Part shown: positions 9,251 through 17,501 of the stretch, one piece after another
Layout of the letters: each line of letters begins with the position of its first letter
Position numbering within the stretch: position 1 is the first letter of the stretch
Source of the DNA: Streptomyces scopuliridis RB72
Lineage (GTDB): Bacteria > Actinomycetota > Actinomycetes > Streptomycetales > Streptomycetaceae
Assembly (NCBI RefSeq): GCF_000718095.1
Contig: NZ_JOEI01000009.1
Coordinates: forward strand, 310,001 to 374,000
DNA length: 64,000 nt
Direction: 5' to 3'
Program-made: the position numbers and the translations under genes
Notes under the pieces: generated by a model
Told to the model about the DNA's origin: nothing
Databases searched by the model: none
The model's input: the letters and a program-made list of their open reading frames with translations, nothing else

Positions 9251-10968
9251 TCGTCAATGAGCCCGTCCACGACACGTTCGAGGACACCCCGGCCAAGGAC
9301 CGCGATCCCGACTGGTTCAAGCGTGCTGTCTTCTACGAGGTCCTGGTGCGTTCGTTCCAGGACAGCAACGGCGACGGCATCGGCGACCTCAAGGGCATCA
9401 CGGCCAAGCTGGACTATCTCCAGTGGCTCGGAGTGGACTGCCTCTGGCTGCCGCCGTTCTTCAAGTCGCCGCTGCGCGACGGCGGCTACGACGTCTCGGA
9501 CTACACGGCGGTGCTCCCCGAGTTCGGGGATCTCGCCGACTTCGTGGAGTTCGTCGACGCCGCGCACCAGCGCGGTATGCGCGTGATCATCGACTTCGTC
9601 ATGAACCACACGAGTGATCAGCACGACTGGTTCCAGGAGTCCCGCAAGGACCCCGAGGGGCCGTACGGCGACTACTACGTCTGGGCCGACGACGACAAGC
9701 AGTACCAGGACGCCCGGATCATCTTCGTCGACACGGAGACGTCCAACTGGACCTTCGACCCGGTGCGCAAGCAGTACTACTGGCACCGCTTCTTCTCCCA
9801 CCAGCCGGATCTCAACTACGAGAACCCTGCGGTGCAGGAGGAGATCATCTCCGCGCTGCGCTTCTGGCTGGACCTGGGCATCGACGGCTTCCGGCTGGAC
9901 GCCGTGCCGTATCTGTACCAGCAGGAGAACACCAACTGCGAGAACCTCCCGGCCACCCACGAGTTCCTCAAGCGGGTACGCAAGGAGATCGACGCCAACT
10001 ACCCGGACACGGTCATCCTCGCCGAGGCGAACCAGTGGCCGGAGGATGTCGTCGACTACTTCGGCGACTACACGGCGGGCGGCGACGAATGCCATATGGC
10101 GTTCCACTTCCCGGTGATGCCGCGGATCTTCATGGCCGTACGGCGCGAGTCCCGCTACCCGGTCTCGGAAATCCTGGCGAAGACCCCGGCGATCCCGACC
10201 GGCTGCCAGTGGGGCATCTTCCTGCGCAACCACGACGAGCTGACGCTCGAAATGGTCACGGACGAAGAGCGCGACTACATGTACGCGGAGTACGCCAAGG
10301 ATCCGCGGATGCGGGCCAACATCGGCATCCGGCGCCGGCTCGCCCCGCTGCTGGACAACGACCGCAACCAGATCGAGCTGTTCACCGCCCTGCTGCTGTC
10401 GCTGCCGGGATCCCCGATCCTCTACTACGGGGACGAGATCGGGATGGGCGACAACATCTGGCTGGGCGACCGGGACGCCGTACGGACCCCGATGCAGTGG
10501 ACGCCCGACCGGAACGCGGGCTTCTCGTCCAGCGACCCCGGCCGACTCTATCTGCCGACGATCATGGACCCGGTCTATGGCTACCAGGTCACCAATGTGG
10601 AGGCGGCGATGGCGTCGCCTTCCTCGCTGCTGCACTGGACACGGCGGATGATCGAGATCCGCAAGCAGAACCCGGCCTTCGGCCTCGGCTCGTACACCGA
10701 GCTGCCGTCGTCGAACCCGGCCGTGCTCGCCTTTCTCCGTGAGGCGCCCTCCGAGCAGGGCGAGGGCGACGATCTGGTGCTCTGTGTGCACAACTTCTCG
10801 CGCTTCGCGCAGCCGACGGAGCTGGATCTGAAGGAGTTCAGCGGGCGCTGTCCGGTCGAGCTGATCGGCGGGGTGCGGTTCCCCGCGATCGGGGAGTGGC
10901 CCTATCTGCTGACCCTGGCCGGCCACGGCTTCTACTGGTTCCGGCTGCGCAAGGACACCACGGTGTAA
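9247..10968 (+). CDS. treS: Maltose alpha-D-glucosyltransferase (trehalose synthase)
   Basis: TreS (573 aa) interconverts trehalose and maltose by intramolecular transglucosylation and so feeds maltose to the maltokinase. It is a GH13_16 enzyme. [16 protein letters not shown] starts the barrel. Y-D-V-S-D-Y and D-F-V-M-N-H-T-S are conserved regions. The nucleophile Asp is in [10 protein letters not shown] (about residue 218), the acid Glu in L-A-E-A-N-Q-W (about 260), and the third Asp in N-H-D-E-L-T (about 329). The length matches stand-alone TreS, with no fused kinase domain. The start overlaps the glgE stop by four bases. A 247-bp gap with strong palindromes separates it from pep2, so pep2-glgB may also have its own promoter. 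Confidence 0.95.
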   Translation: MIVNEPVHDTFEDTPAKDRDPDWFKRAVFYEVLVRSFQDSNGDGIGDLKGITAKLDYLQWLGVDCLWLPPFFKSPLRDGGYDVSDYTAVLPEFGDLADFVEFVDAAHQRGMRVIIDFVMNHTSDQHDWFQESRKDPEGPYGDYYVWADDDKQYQDARIIFVDTETSNWTFDPVRKQYYWHRFFSHQPDLNYENPAVQEEIISALRFWLDLGIDGFRLDAVPYLYQQENTNCENLPATHEFLKRVRKEIDANYPDTVILAEANQWPEDVVDYFGDYTAGGDECHMAFHFPVMPRIFMAVRRESRYPVSEILAKTPAIPTGCQWGIFLRNHDELTLEMVTDEERDYMYAEYAKDPRMRANIGIRRRLAPLLDNDRNQIELFTALLLSLPGSPILYYGDEIGMGDNIWLGDRDAVRTPMQWTPDRNAGFSSSDPGRLYLPTIMDPVYGYQVTNVEAAMASPSSLLHWTRRMIEIRKQNPAFGLGSYTELPSSNPAVLAFLREAPSEQGEGDDLVLCVHNFSRFAQPTELDLKEFSGRCPVELIGGVRFPAIGEWPYLLTLAGHGFYWFRLRKDTTV

Positions 10969-11092
10969 CACCACCGCTCACTCGTTCACGCGGTGTTGAC
11001 CGCGGTCCCGTGCCGGGCGGTTTCCACCGCCCCGCACGGGGCACGCTCCTCCACATCCAGTTCGATCGATTCGATCAAATTCGTATTGAGTT

Positions 11093-11117
11093 CGTACGGA
11101 ATCGATCCGTACGGATC
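11093..11117. promoter_or_regulatory. Nested palindromes between treS and pep2
   Basis: CGTACGGA (11093-11100) and TCCGTACG (11106-11113) form an inverted repeat around a 5-base spacer. The same segment contains the perfect 14-bp palindrome GATCCGTACGGATC (11104-11117). A run of GATCGATTCGATC lies about 35 bp upstream. The site is about 100 bp before the pep2 start, where an internal promoter and operator would be expected. The cognate regulator is unknown. Confidence 0.5.
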
Positions 11118-11215
11118 ATCCTCACCCGACACGTCCCGCACAGCCGGACAGCCATTGCCGCAATCCGGGACACTCTGCGCATCCTGTGGTGTGCCCGGGG
11201 AAAGGACGCGATGCC

Positions 11216-12721
11216 ATGTCGAAGGCTGCATCCACCCGGATCACGCCGCGCCCCGCAACTGCTTCGCCCGTTGCCCCGCCCGTCGCACCGCCCGTGTCGC
11301 CGGCCCTGTCTCCCGCCGACGCGAGAACGCTGGTCGGCTCGCTCGCTCCGCTGCTCCATGACTGGCTGCCCCGTCAGCGCTGGTTCGCGGGCAAGGGCCG
11401 TCCGGTCACCGGCTTCGTGCCGGTGACGGTCACCGAACTGCTGCCGATGGACGCGGGTGGTCCGGGTCTGCTGCATCTGCTCGTACGGGTCGAGCAGCGC
11501 GGAACCTCCGGTCCGCCGCGGTCGATTCCCTCGTCGCCGTCCTCCACCCACTCCGGGGTCCCGTCGCCGGCCGGTGACTGCTATCAGCTGCTGCTCGGGG
11601 TACGGAAGGCGCTGCCGCCGCGCCTCGCGTCCGCGCTGATCGGCCATGCCACGCAGGGGCCGCTGGCCGGCCGTACCGTCTACGAGGGCCTGCACGACCC
11701 CCATCTGGCCGAACTGCTGCTGGAGCGGCTGCGCGCGCCCGGCGCGCTGGGGCCGCTGCGGTTCGACCGGGCGAGCACCGTCCCCGCCGGGCTGAGCGGC
11801 CGGCTGCTCGACGCCGAGCAGTCCAACTCCTCCCTCGTCTACGGGGACGCCTACATCCTGAAGATCCTGCGCCGGGTCTTCCCCGGCCCGCACCCCGATC
11901 TGGAGCTGCCGCTCGCGCTGGCCGCCGAGGGGTGCGAGCGGGTGCCCGCGCCGGTCGGCTGGTTCGAGGCGGCCGACCCGTCGGGCAGTGGGGACTCCCT
12001 CACGCTCGGCGTGCTCCAGCCCTATCTGCGCGGCTCGCAGGACGGCTGGCAGCTGGCGCTCTCCTCGCTCGCCCACGGCAGGGAGTTCCTCGCGGAGGCC
12101 CGCGCGCTGGGGCGGGCCACCGCCGAGGTGCACATCGCGCTCGCCGCCGCGCTGCCAACCGTGACGCTGGGCCGCAGACAGACCGCGCAGCTGGCCGACG
12201 GGATGGCCGAGCGCCTGGAGTCGGCGGCGCGCGCGGTGCCCGCGCTCATGCCGTACGCCGCCGCGCTGCGGACCGCCTTCGACGCGCTCGCCGGGCTCGA
12301 CGAGGCCGGACGCGGCCGGCCCGCGCAGCGCGTCCACGGCGATCTGCATCTGGGCCAGACCCTGCGGACGCCGGACGGCCGCTGGTCGGTCATCGACTTC
12401 GAGGGCGAGCCCGCCCGACCGCTCGCCGAACGCCGCCGCCCGCAGCCGCCGGTCCGCGATGTGGCGGGCATGCTCCGCTCCTTCGACTACGCGGCCCGCT
12501 CCCACGAGCCATGGCGCCCGGACTGGGCGGCGCGCTGCCGGGAGGCGTACTGCGAGGGGTACGCGACGGCCGCCGGCACCGATCCGCGCGCGGAGCCCGA
12601 GCTGCTGCGCGCGTACGAGACCGACAAGGCGGTCTACGAGGTGCTGTACGAGGCGAGGCACCGCCCCGACTGGCTGCCGGTCCCGATGGCGGCGATCCGC
12701 CGGCTGGCCGCGGGCGCCTGA
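11216..12721 (+). CDS. pep2: Maltokinase
   Basis: Pep2/Mak (501 aa) phosphorylates maltose at C1 with ATP to give maltose-1-phosphate, the GlgE donor. The start is the ATG at 11216, with AAAGGA about 10 bases upstream; an in-frame GTG at 11186 is less likely. The N-terminal half has the mak cap region, with W-L-P-R-Q-R-W-F-A-G-K-G-R near residue 55. The C-terminal half has the eukaryotic-like kinase fold: R-V-H-G-D-L-H-L-G-Q (catalytic Asp about residue 375) and V-I-D-F-E-G-E-P-A-R-P-L (metal-binding Asp), then the R-D-V-A-G-M-L-R-S-F-D-Y-A helix characteristic of the family. It lies between treS and glgB in the same direction, completing the trehalose-maltose-M1P-glucan route. Confidence 0.94.
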   Translation: MSKAASTRITPRPATASPVAPPVAPPVSPALSPADARTLVGSLAPLLHDWLPRQRWFAGKGRPVTGFVPVTVTELLPMDAGGPGLLHLLVRVEQRGTSGPPRSIPSSPSSTHSGVPSPAGDCYQLLLGVRKALPPRLASALIGHATQGPLAGRTVYEGLHDPHLAELLLERLRAPGALGPLRFDRASTVPAGLSGRLLDAEQSNSSLVYGDAYILKILRRVFPGPHPDLELPLALAAEGCERVPAPVGWFEAADPSGSGDSLTLGVLQPYLRGSQDGWQLALSSLAHGREFLAEARALGRATAEVHIALAAALPTVTLGRRQTAQLADGMAERLESAARAVPALMPYAAALRTAFDALAGLDEAGRGRPAQRVHGDLHLGQTLRTPDGRWSVIDFEGEPARPLAERRRPQPPVRDVAGMLRSFDYAARSHEPWRPDWAARCREAYCEGYATAAGTDPRAEPELLRAYETDKAVYEVLYEARHRPDWLPVPMAAIRRLAAGA

Positions 12722-12896
12722 CGCACCCGGCCTGAGCCCGGCGGCCTCCACCGAAACGATCCTCCGCTCCCTCGTCCCTCTCCGTTCCTCCCTGTCCGTC
12801 TCTGACCGTTTACTGACGTCACCGTCCCCCGTGGTCCCGCTCTCCCCACCCGTATCGACCGTCCAGCAGCGAAGCCCAGCCGAGGAGGCAGCCCCC

Positions 12897-15413
12897 GTGA
12901 CCGCCCGCACGCCGTCCGACCGTTCGTCCGACAGCTCGCCCCAGCCCGAGCTTCCCACCGCCTCGCTCCCGGTCCCGGCGCCCGCCGCCGGGGCCGCGCG
13001 CGCGGGTGCGGGGGCGGGTAAGTCCGCCGGGAAGAAGGCGAAGAAGCCCGCGCGCCGCAAGGCACCGCAGACCGCGCCCGCCCCGCCTGCCCCGGCCGCC
13101 GCCACTGCCCCCGCCGCCCCCGCCGCTATTGAGAAGCCCGCGGCCCCGGCGGCTCCCACGGCGCCCCGCCCGCGCAAGGAACCGGGCCGTGGCCGTCGGG
13201 TGCGGGCCGCGCGACCGCTGGACAGCGGCGACCGGGAGCGGCTGCTCTCCGGTGCGCACCACGATCCGCACGGACTGCTGGGGGCGCATCCCGTGCCGAA
13301 CGGTGTCGCGTTCCGGACGCTGCGGCCGTACGCCCGCGCCGTCACCGTCGTCGCCGAGGGGCTGGAGGTCAGAGCCGAGCTGAACGACGACGGCGACGGC
13401 TTCTTCTCGGGCGTGCTGCCGCTGCGCGCGGTGCCCGCGTACACGCTCCTCGTCCGGTACAGCGACGCCACGCAGGAGCTGGACGAGCTGGAGGTGCGCG
13501 ATCCGTACGGCTTCCTGCCCGCCCTCGGGGACCTGGATCTGCATCTGATCGGCGAGGGCAGGCACGAGGAGCTGTGGAAAGCCCTCGGCGCCCGGATCAT
13601 GACGCACCAGGGCGTCACCGGCACCCGCTTCACCGTCTGGGCGCCCAACGCCCGGGGCGTCCGGATCGCCGGTGACTTCAACTACTGGGACGGTACGAGC
13701 CTCCCGATGCGCTCGCTCGGCTCCACCGGGGTGTGGGAGCTGTTCGTGCCGGGGATCGGTGACGGCGCGCTCTACAAGTTCGACATCACACGGCCCGACG
13801 GTTCGCACACCCTGCGCGCCGACCCGATGGCGCGGCGCACGGAAGTACCGCCCGCGACCGCGTCCGTCGTCACCGAGTCCCACCACGTCTGGCACGACGA
13901 GGAGTGGCTCGCGCACCGCGCCGACCGTTCCGTGCACGAGGCGCCGTTCTCGGTGTACGAGGTCCATCTGGCGTCCTGGCGACCTGGTCTGACGTATCGT
14001 CAGCTCGCCTCGCAGCTGCCCGCGTACGTCAAGGACCTCGGCTTCACCCATGTCGAGCTGATGCCGATCGCCGAGCATCCCTTCGGCGGCTCCTGGGGCT
14101 ATCAGGTCACCGGCTTCTACGCGCCGACGTCCCGGATGGGCACCCCGGACGACTTCCGGTATCTCGTGGACGCCCTGCACCGCGCGGGCATCGGGGTGCT
14201 CGTCGACTGGGTGCCCGCCCACTTCCCGAAGGACGACTGGGCGCTGGCCCAGTTCGACGGCCGTCCGCTGTACGAGCACGCGGACCCGCAGCGGGCCGAG
14301 CACCCCGACTGGGGCACGCTGGAGTTCGACTACGGCCGCACGGAGGTCCGTAACTTCCTGGTCGCCAACGCCGTGTACTGGTGCGAGGAGTTCCATGTCG
14401 ACGGACTGCGGGTCGACGCGGTCGCCTCGATGCTCTACCTCGACTACTCGCGCGAGGAGGGCCAGTGGACCCCGAACGAGCACGGGGGCCGGGAGAATCC
14501 GGACGCCGTCGCCTTCCTCCAGGAGATGAACGCCACCGTCTACCGGCGCTGTCCGGGTGTGGTGACCATCGCCGAGGAGTCCACCGCCTGGAACGGGGTC
14601 ACGCGCGCCACCCACTATGTCGGCCCGGACGGCTTCGGCGGGCTCGGTTTCGGCCTGAAGTGGAACATGGGCTGGATGCACGACTCCCTGGACTATGTCT
14701 CCAAGGAGCCCGTCCACCGCAAGTACCACCACGGCGAGATGACCTTCTCCATGGTGTACGCGTACAGCGAGAACTACGTGCTGCCGATCTCGCACGACGA
14801 GGTGGTGCACGGCAAGCGCGCGCTGGTCTCCAAGATGCCCGGTGACTGGTGGCAGCAGCGCGCCAACGAACGCGCCTATCTCGGCTTCATGTGGGCCCAC
14901 CCCGGCAAGCAACTCCTCTTCATGGGGCAGGAGTTCGCCCAGGGGGCGGAGTGGTCGGAGGGCCATGGCCCGGACTGGTGGCTGCTCGATCCGTCGTACG
15001 AGGCGGAGCCCGACCACCGGGGCGTGCGCGATCTGGTCCGCGAACTCAACACGGTGTACGGCGCGACGCCCGCCCTCTGGCAGCGGGACACCGTCCCGGA
15101 GGGCTTCGCGTGGGTGGACGGCGACGCGGGCGAGGACAACGTCTTCGCGTTCCTGCGGTTCGACGCGGACGGCTCGCCGTTGCTGGCGGTCTCGCACTTC
15201 TCGCCGGTGGTGCGCCATCAGTACCGGCTCGGTGTGCCCGAGGAGTTCTCCGCCTGGACGGAGGTCCTCAACACGGACGCGGCGCGCTACGGCGGCGGCG
15301 ATGTGCTCAACGCGGACCCGCTGAAGCCCGAGCCGGTGGCGGCGCACGGCCGGCCGGTGTCCCTCCAGCTGACGCTGCCGCCGCTGGCGACGGTCTGGCT
15401 GCGGCCGGTCTGA
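12897..15413 (+). CDS. glgB: 1,4-alpha-glucan branching enzyme with long disordered N-terminus
   Basis: GlgB (838 aa) introduces alpha-1,6 branches into the glucan made by GlgE. The GTG at 12897 is chosen because GAGGAGG lies 8 bases upstream; the open frame extends further left but runs over pep2. The first about 105 residues are Ala/Pro/Lys-rich with no fold. Next come the GlgB N1 and CBM48 beta modules (H-H-D-P-H-G-L-L-G-A-H; V-W-A-P-N-A-R-G-V-R-I-A-G-D-F-N-Y-W), then the GH13_9 barrel. Nucleophile Asp is in G-L-R-V-D-A-V-A-S-M-L (about 506), acid Glu in T-I-A-E-E-S-T-A-W (about 559) and Asp in S-H-D-E-V-V-H-G-K (about 634). Typical GlgB is about 730 aa, so the tail accounts for the excess. 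It is the last gene of the glg locus, before a strong terminator. Confidence 0.95.
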   Translation: MTARTPSDRSSDSSPQPELPTASLPVPAPAAGAARAGAGAGKSAGKKAKKPARRKAPQTAPAPPAPAAATAPAAPAAIEKPAAPAAPTAPRPRKEPGRGRRVRAARPLDSGDRERLLSGAHHDPHGLLGAHPVPNGVAFRTLRPYARAVTVVAEGLEVRAELNDDGDGFFSGVLPLRAVPAYTLLVRYSDATQELDELEVRDPYGFLPALGDLDLHLIGEGRHEELWKALGARIMTHQGVTGTRFTVWAPNARGVRIAGDFNYWDGTSLPMRSLGSTGVWELFVPGIGDGALYKFDITRPDGSHTLRADPMARRTEVPPATASVVTESHHVWHDEEWLAHRADRSVHEAPFSVYEVHLASWRPGLTYRQLASQLPAYVKDLGFTHVELMPIAEHPFGGSWGYQVTGFYAPTSRMGTPDDFRYLVDALHRAGIGVLVDWVPAHFPKDDWALAQFDGRPLYEHADPQRAEHPDWGTLEFDYGRTEVRNFLVANAVYWCEEFHVDGLRVDAVASMLYLDYSREEGQWTPNEHGGRENPDAVAFLQEMNATVYRRCPGVVTIAEESTAWNGVTRATHYVGPDGFGGLGFGLKWNMGWMHDSLDYVSKEPVHRKYHHGEMTFSMVYAYSENYVLPISHDEVVHGKRALVSKMPGDWWQQRANERAYLGFMWAHPGKQLLFMGQEFAQGAEWSEGHGPDWWLLDPSYEAEPDHRGVRDLVRELNTVYGATPALWQRDTVPEGFAWVDGDAGEDNVFAFLRFDADGSPLLAVSHFSPVVRHQYRLGVPEEFSAWTEVLNTDAARYGGGDVLNADPLKPEPVAAHGRPVSLQLTLPPLATVWLRPV

Positions 15414-15432
15414 CAGAAGGATCTGCCGCATG

Positions 15433-15474
15433 ACGAGGTGGCGCCGCCCGAAGTCCTGGGCGGCGCCACCTCGT
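15433..15474. terminator. 17-bp perfect hairpin closing the glg locus (bidirectional)
   Basis: ACGAGGTGGCGCCGCCC (15433-15449) pairs perfectly with its reverse complement at 15458-15474 around an 8-base loop. It lies between convergent glgB and the glycosyltransferase gene, so it can stop transcription from both sides. Confidence 0.88.
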
Positions 15475-15499
15475 TGTGCTGGGACGGGACGCCTGATCC

Positions 15500-16657
15500 T
15501 CAGACCGCCGGCACCGGCTCCGCCGCCAGCGTCGCGGCCACCTCGGCGGCGGTCGGCATCGCCGCGATCTGGTCGGCGACCGTACGGGCCGCGGCCCGGA
15601 AGCCCTGGTCCGCCAGGACGGCGGACGCGGCCTTGGCGACTCCCTCGGGGGTGGCCGTACCCCGCGGGAGGCCGAGTCCGGCGCCCGCGGCGGCCACCCG
15701 GTCGGCCTGGACGAACTGGTCGGCCCCCTGCGGAGCGATCACCATCGGGATGCCCGCGGCGAGCGTGCCCAGCGTGGTACCGGCGCCGCCGTGGGTCACC
15801 ACCAGGTCCGTGTCACGCAGCAGTTCGCTGAGCGGGGTGAAGCCGACGAAGGTCACCCGGTCGTGGTCGACGTCGAAGTCCCCGGCGGACGCGGTGAGTC
15901 CCAGCGTGACCCGCAACTCGATGTCCCCCGCCGACAGTTCACGCAGGATCGGGCTGAGGACCTCGGGCGCGGAGAAGACGGTGCCGAAGGTCACCAGCAC
16001 GCGCGGACGCCGCTGATCCGGATCGGCCGGAGCCTTCGCCGCGGCCGGCTCCGACGGCCGCTGTCCGGACTGCCCGTGGGGCTCCGGGCGCAGCGGCAGC
16101 CGTCCCGTCGGGGGCTGCCAGCCGTCCTGCTGCATCGCGGGCGGGCAGGTGTCCAGGTAGTGGGCGGCGGGGCGGGGCGTCAGACCGCGGTCGGTGTAGC
16201 GGCTGCTGACCACCGCGTCCATGGCCGCGGTGAACTCGGGCAGCATGGCGGGACCGTACGCGAGGGTCGCCACCGGCACATCGAGCGCGGCGGCGACCAA
16301 CGGGCCCACGAAGTCGCACAGTTCGGTGACGATCAGCTCGGGCCGCCAGTCGCGGGCGGCGGGCAGTGCCTCGTCCGCGGTGAGGTCGACCCGGGCTCCG
16401 GCGAAGAGCTCGGCGGCCACTTCCGGGGTCGGTTCGCTCGCCGGGTCCTTGCCGGTCCTGCGGGCGGCTTCCGCCACCAGCACATCGATGGCCGGTCCCG
16501 CCGGCAGTACGTCGAAGCCTTCCCGGGCCAGTACGGGAGCGAGCGCGCCCGCGGTCAGGAACACCACGTCGTCACCTCGCTCACGGAACGCGCGGGCGAG
16601 GGGGAGTTGCGGGAGCAGATGACCATGGGCGGGGGTGCTTGAGAAGAGTATCCGCAT
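15500..16657 (-). CDS. GT1-family (macrolide-type) glycosyltransferase
   Basis: This 385-residue protein has the two-Rossmann GT-B architecture of UDP-glycosyltransferases. The N-terminal acceptor domain begins M-R-I-L-F-S-S-T-P-A-H-G-H-L-L-P-Q-L-P-L-A-R-A-F, with the likely catalytic His in P-A-H-G-H. The C-terminal donor domain shows V-V-T-H-G-G-A-G-T-T-L-G-T-L-A-A-G-I-P and P-Q-G-A-D-Q-F, the nucleotide-sugar-binding signature. Such enzymes glycosylate macrolides, flavonoids or other small molecules, often as self-protection; the acceptor here cannot be told. The TetR gene lies 95 bp upstream on the same strand, so a TetR-controlled detoxification pair is a reasonable inference. No biosynthetic genes surround it. 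Confidence 0.9.
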   Translation of the reverse strand: MRILFSSTPAHGHLLPQLPLARAFRERGDDVVFLTAGALAPVLAREGFDVLPAGPAIDVLVAEAARRTGKDPASEPTPEVAAELFAGARVDLTADEALPAARDWRPELIVTELCDFVGPLVAAALDVPVATLAYGPAMLPEFTAAMDAVVSSRYTDRGLTPRPAAHYLDTCPPAMQQDGWQPPTGRLPLRPEPHGQSGQRPSEPAAAKAPADPDQRRPRVLVTFGTVFSAPEVLSPILRELSAGDIELRVTLGLTASAGDFDVDHDRVTFVGFTPLSELLRDTDLVVTHGGAGTTLGTLAAGIPMVIAPQGADQFVQADRVAAAGAGLGLPRGTATPEGVAKAASAVLADQGFRAAARTVADQIAAMPTAAEVAATLAAEPVPAV

Positions 16658-16735
16658 ATTGATCAGGGTATTGCTCCACTGAATTCAGGGAGCGGAATCC
16701 GGACAGCCGGCCGCTCCGCCGGGCGGCCGGAGCCC

Positions 16736-16769
16736 TCATGGCCGGAGCGGTGTCATGGCCGGAGCAGTG
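16736..16769. repeat. 17-bp tandem duplication across the TetR stop codon
   Basis: TCATGGCCGGAGCGGTG (16736-16752) is followed directly by a copy with one mismatch (16753-16769). The second copy encodes the TetR C-terminus including its stop; the first duplicates it downstream. Confidence 0.9.
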
Positions 16770-17367
16770 CCATGGCGACCTGGCTGGCCAGCCACTCCTC
16801 TGCTCGCTGCCAGCTCCAGCCCATCCGGCGCAGCCGCCGCCAGGAGGACTGGCCCAGGTAGTACCAGAGGACATCGGCGGCCCCGGCCCGGCCGATGCCT
16901 TCCCGGAGCGCGCCGAGCTCCACCAGCCGGTCCGCGATCTCACCGAGCCGGGCGCGTTGCAGGTCGTCCGCGCAACGGACCGCCTCGGCGATCAGCGGAT
17001 CGGCCCTCTCGTTGTCGTACAGGACCTCCATCGCCCGCACATGGCGGCGGACCGTCTCCCCCGTCCCCCTGGCGGCGTGCCGCACGGCCTCGGCGCCGTC
17101 GGCCGCCTTGCTCACGCGGTCGAGCGCGCGGCCGATGGCCGGCTCGGCCGCGCCGCGTTCCATCAGCGCGACGACGAGCCCGGCCTTGGTGCCGAAGGCC
17201 GCGTACACGGTGTTGGCGGCCACGTCAGCCGCCTCGGCGACCCGGACGATGGTGATCCGCGCGTAGCCGTGCTCCGCGAACAGCCGCTCGGCGGCGTCGA
17301 GGATCGCCGTCCGGGTCAGCCCGGCGGCCTGTTCCCGTACGGACGAACGATAGGGGCGAGTGCTCAT
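16753..17367 (-). CDS. TetR/AcrR-family regulator
   Basis: This 204-residue repressor-type protein has an N-terminal HTH: T-R-T-A-I-L-D-A-A-E-R-L-F-A-E-H-G-Y-A then V-A-E-A-A-D-V-A-A-N-T-V-Y-A-A-F-G-T-K (about residues 12-55). A divergent all-alpha ligand-binding domain follows. The ATG at 17367 is preferred to a GTG at 17376 because neither has a good ribosome site and the ATG gives the more typical N-terminus. A perfect 13-bp inverted repeat (CATCAC-T-GTGATG, 17402-17414) lies 35 bp upstream and is the obvious autoregulatory operator. The glycosyltransferase gene follows in the same direction and is its likely target. The inducer is unknown. Confidence 0.88.
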   Translation of the reverse strand: MSTRPYRSSVREQAAGLTRTAILDAAERLFAEHGYARITIVRVAEAADVAANTVYAAFGTKAGLVVALMERGAAEPAIGRALDRVSKAADGAEAVRHAARGTGETVRRHVRAMEVLYDNERADPLIAEAVRCADDLQRARLGEIADRLVELGALREGIGRAGAADVLWYYLGQSSWRRLRRMGWSWQRAEEWLASQVAMALLRP

Positions 17368-17401
17368 CCGGCTCACTTTAGGAGCAGCCCGTTCATCTCG
17401 C

Positions 17402-17414
17402 CATCACTGTGATG
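17402..17414. promoter_or_regulatory. Candidate TetR operator CATCAC-T-GTGATG
   Basis: This is a perfect 13-bp dyad with one central base, located upstream of the TetR start at 17367. Its size and symmetry suit a TetR dimer. A second hairpin, CCGGAG/CTCCGG (17416-17432), follows immediately. Confidence 0.6.
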
Positions 17415-17501
17415 ACCGGAGCCGGACTCCGGTGAATACGACCACGCGCGGGCGGACCGCGCGCAGGGGTACGCGCCGTCCGCCCCGCGTCCCGGGCGGG
17501 C

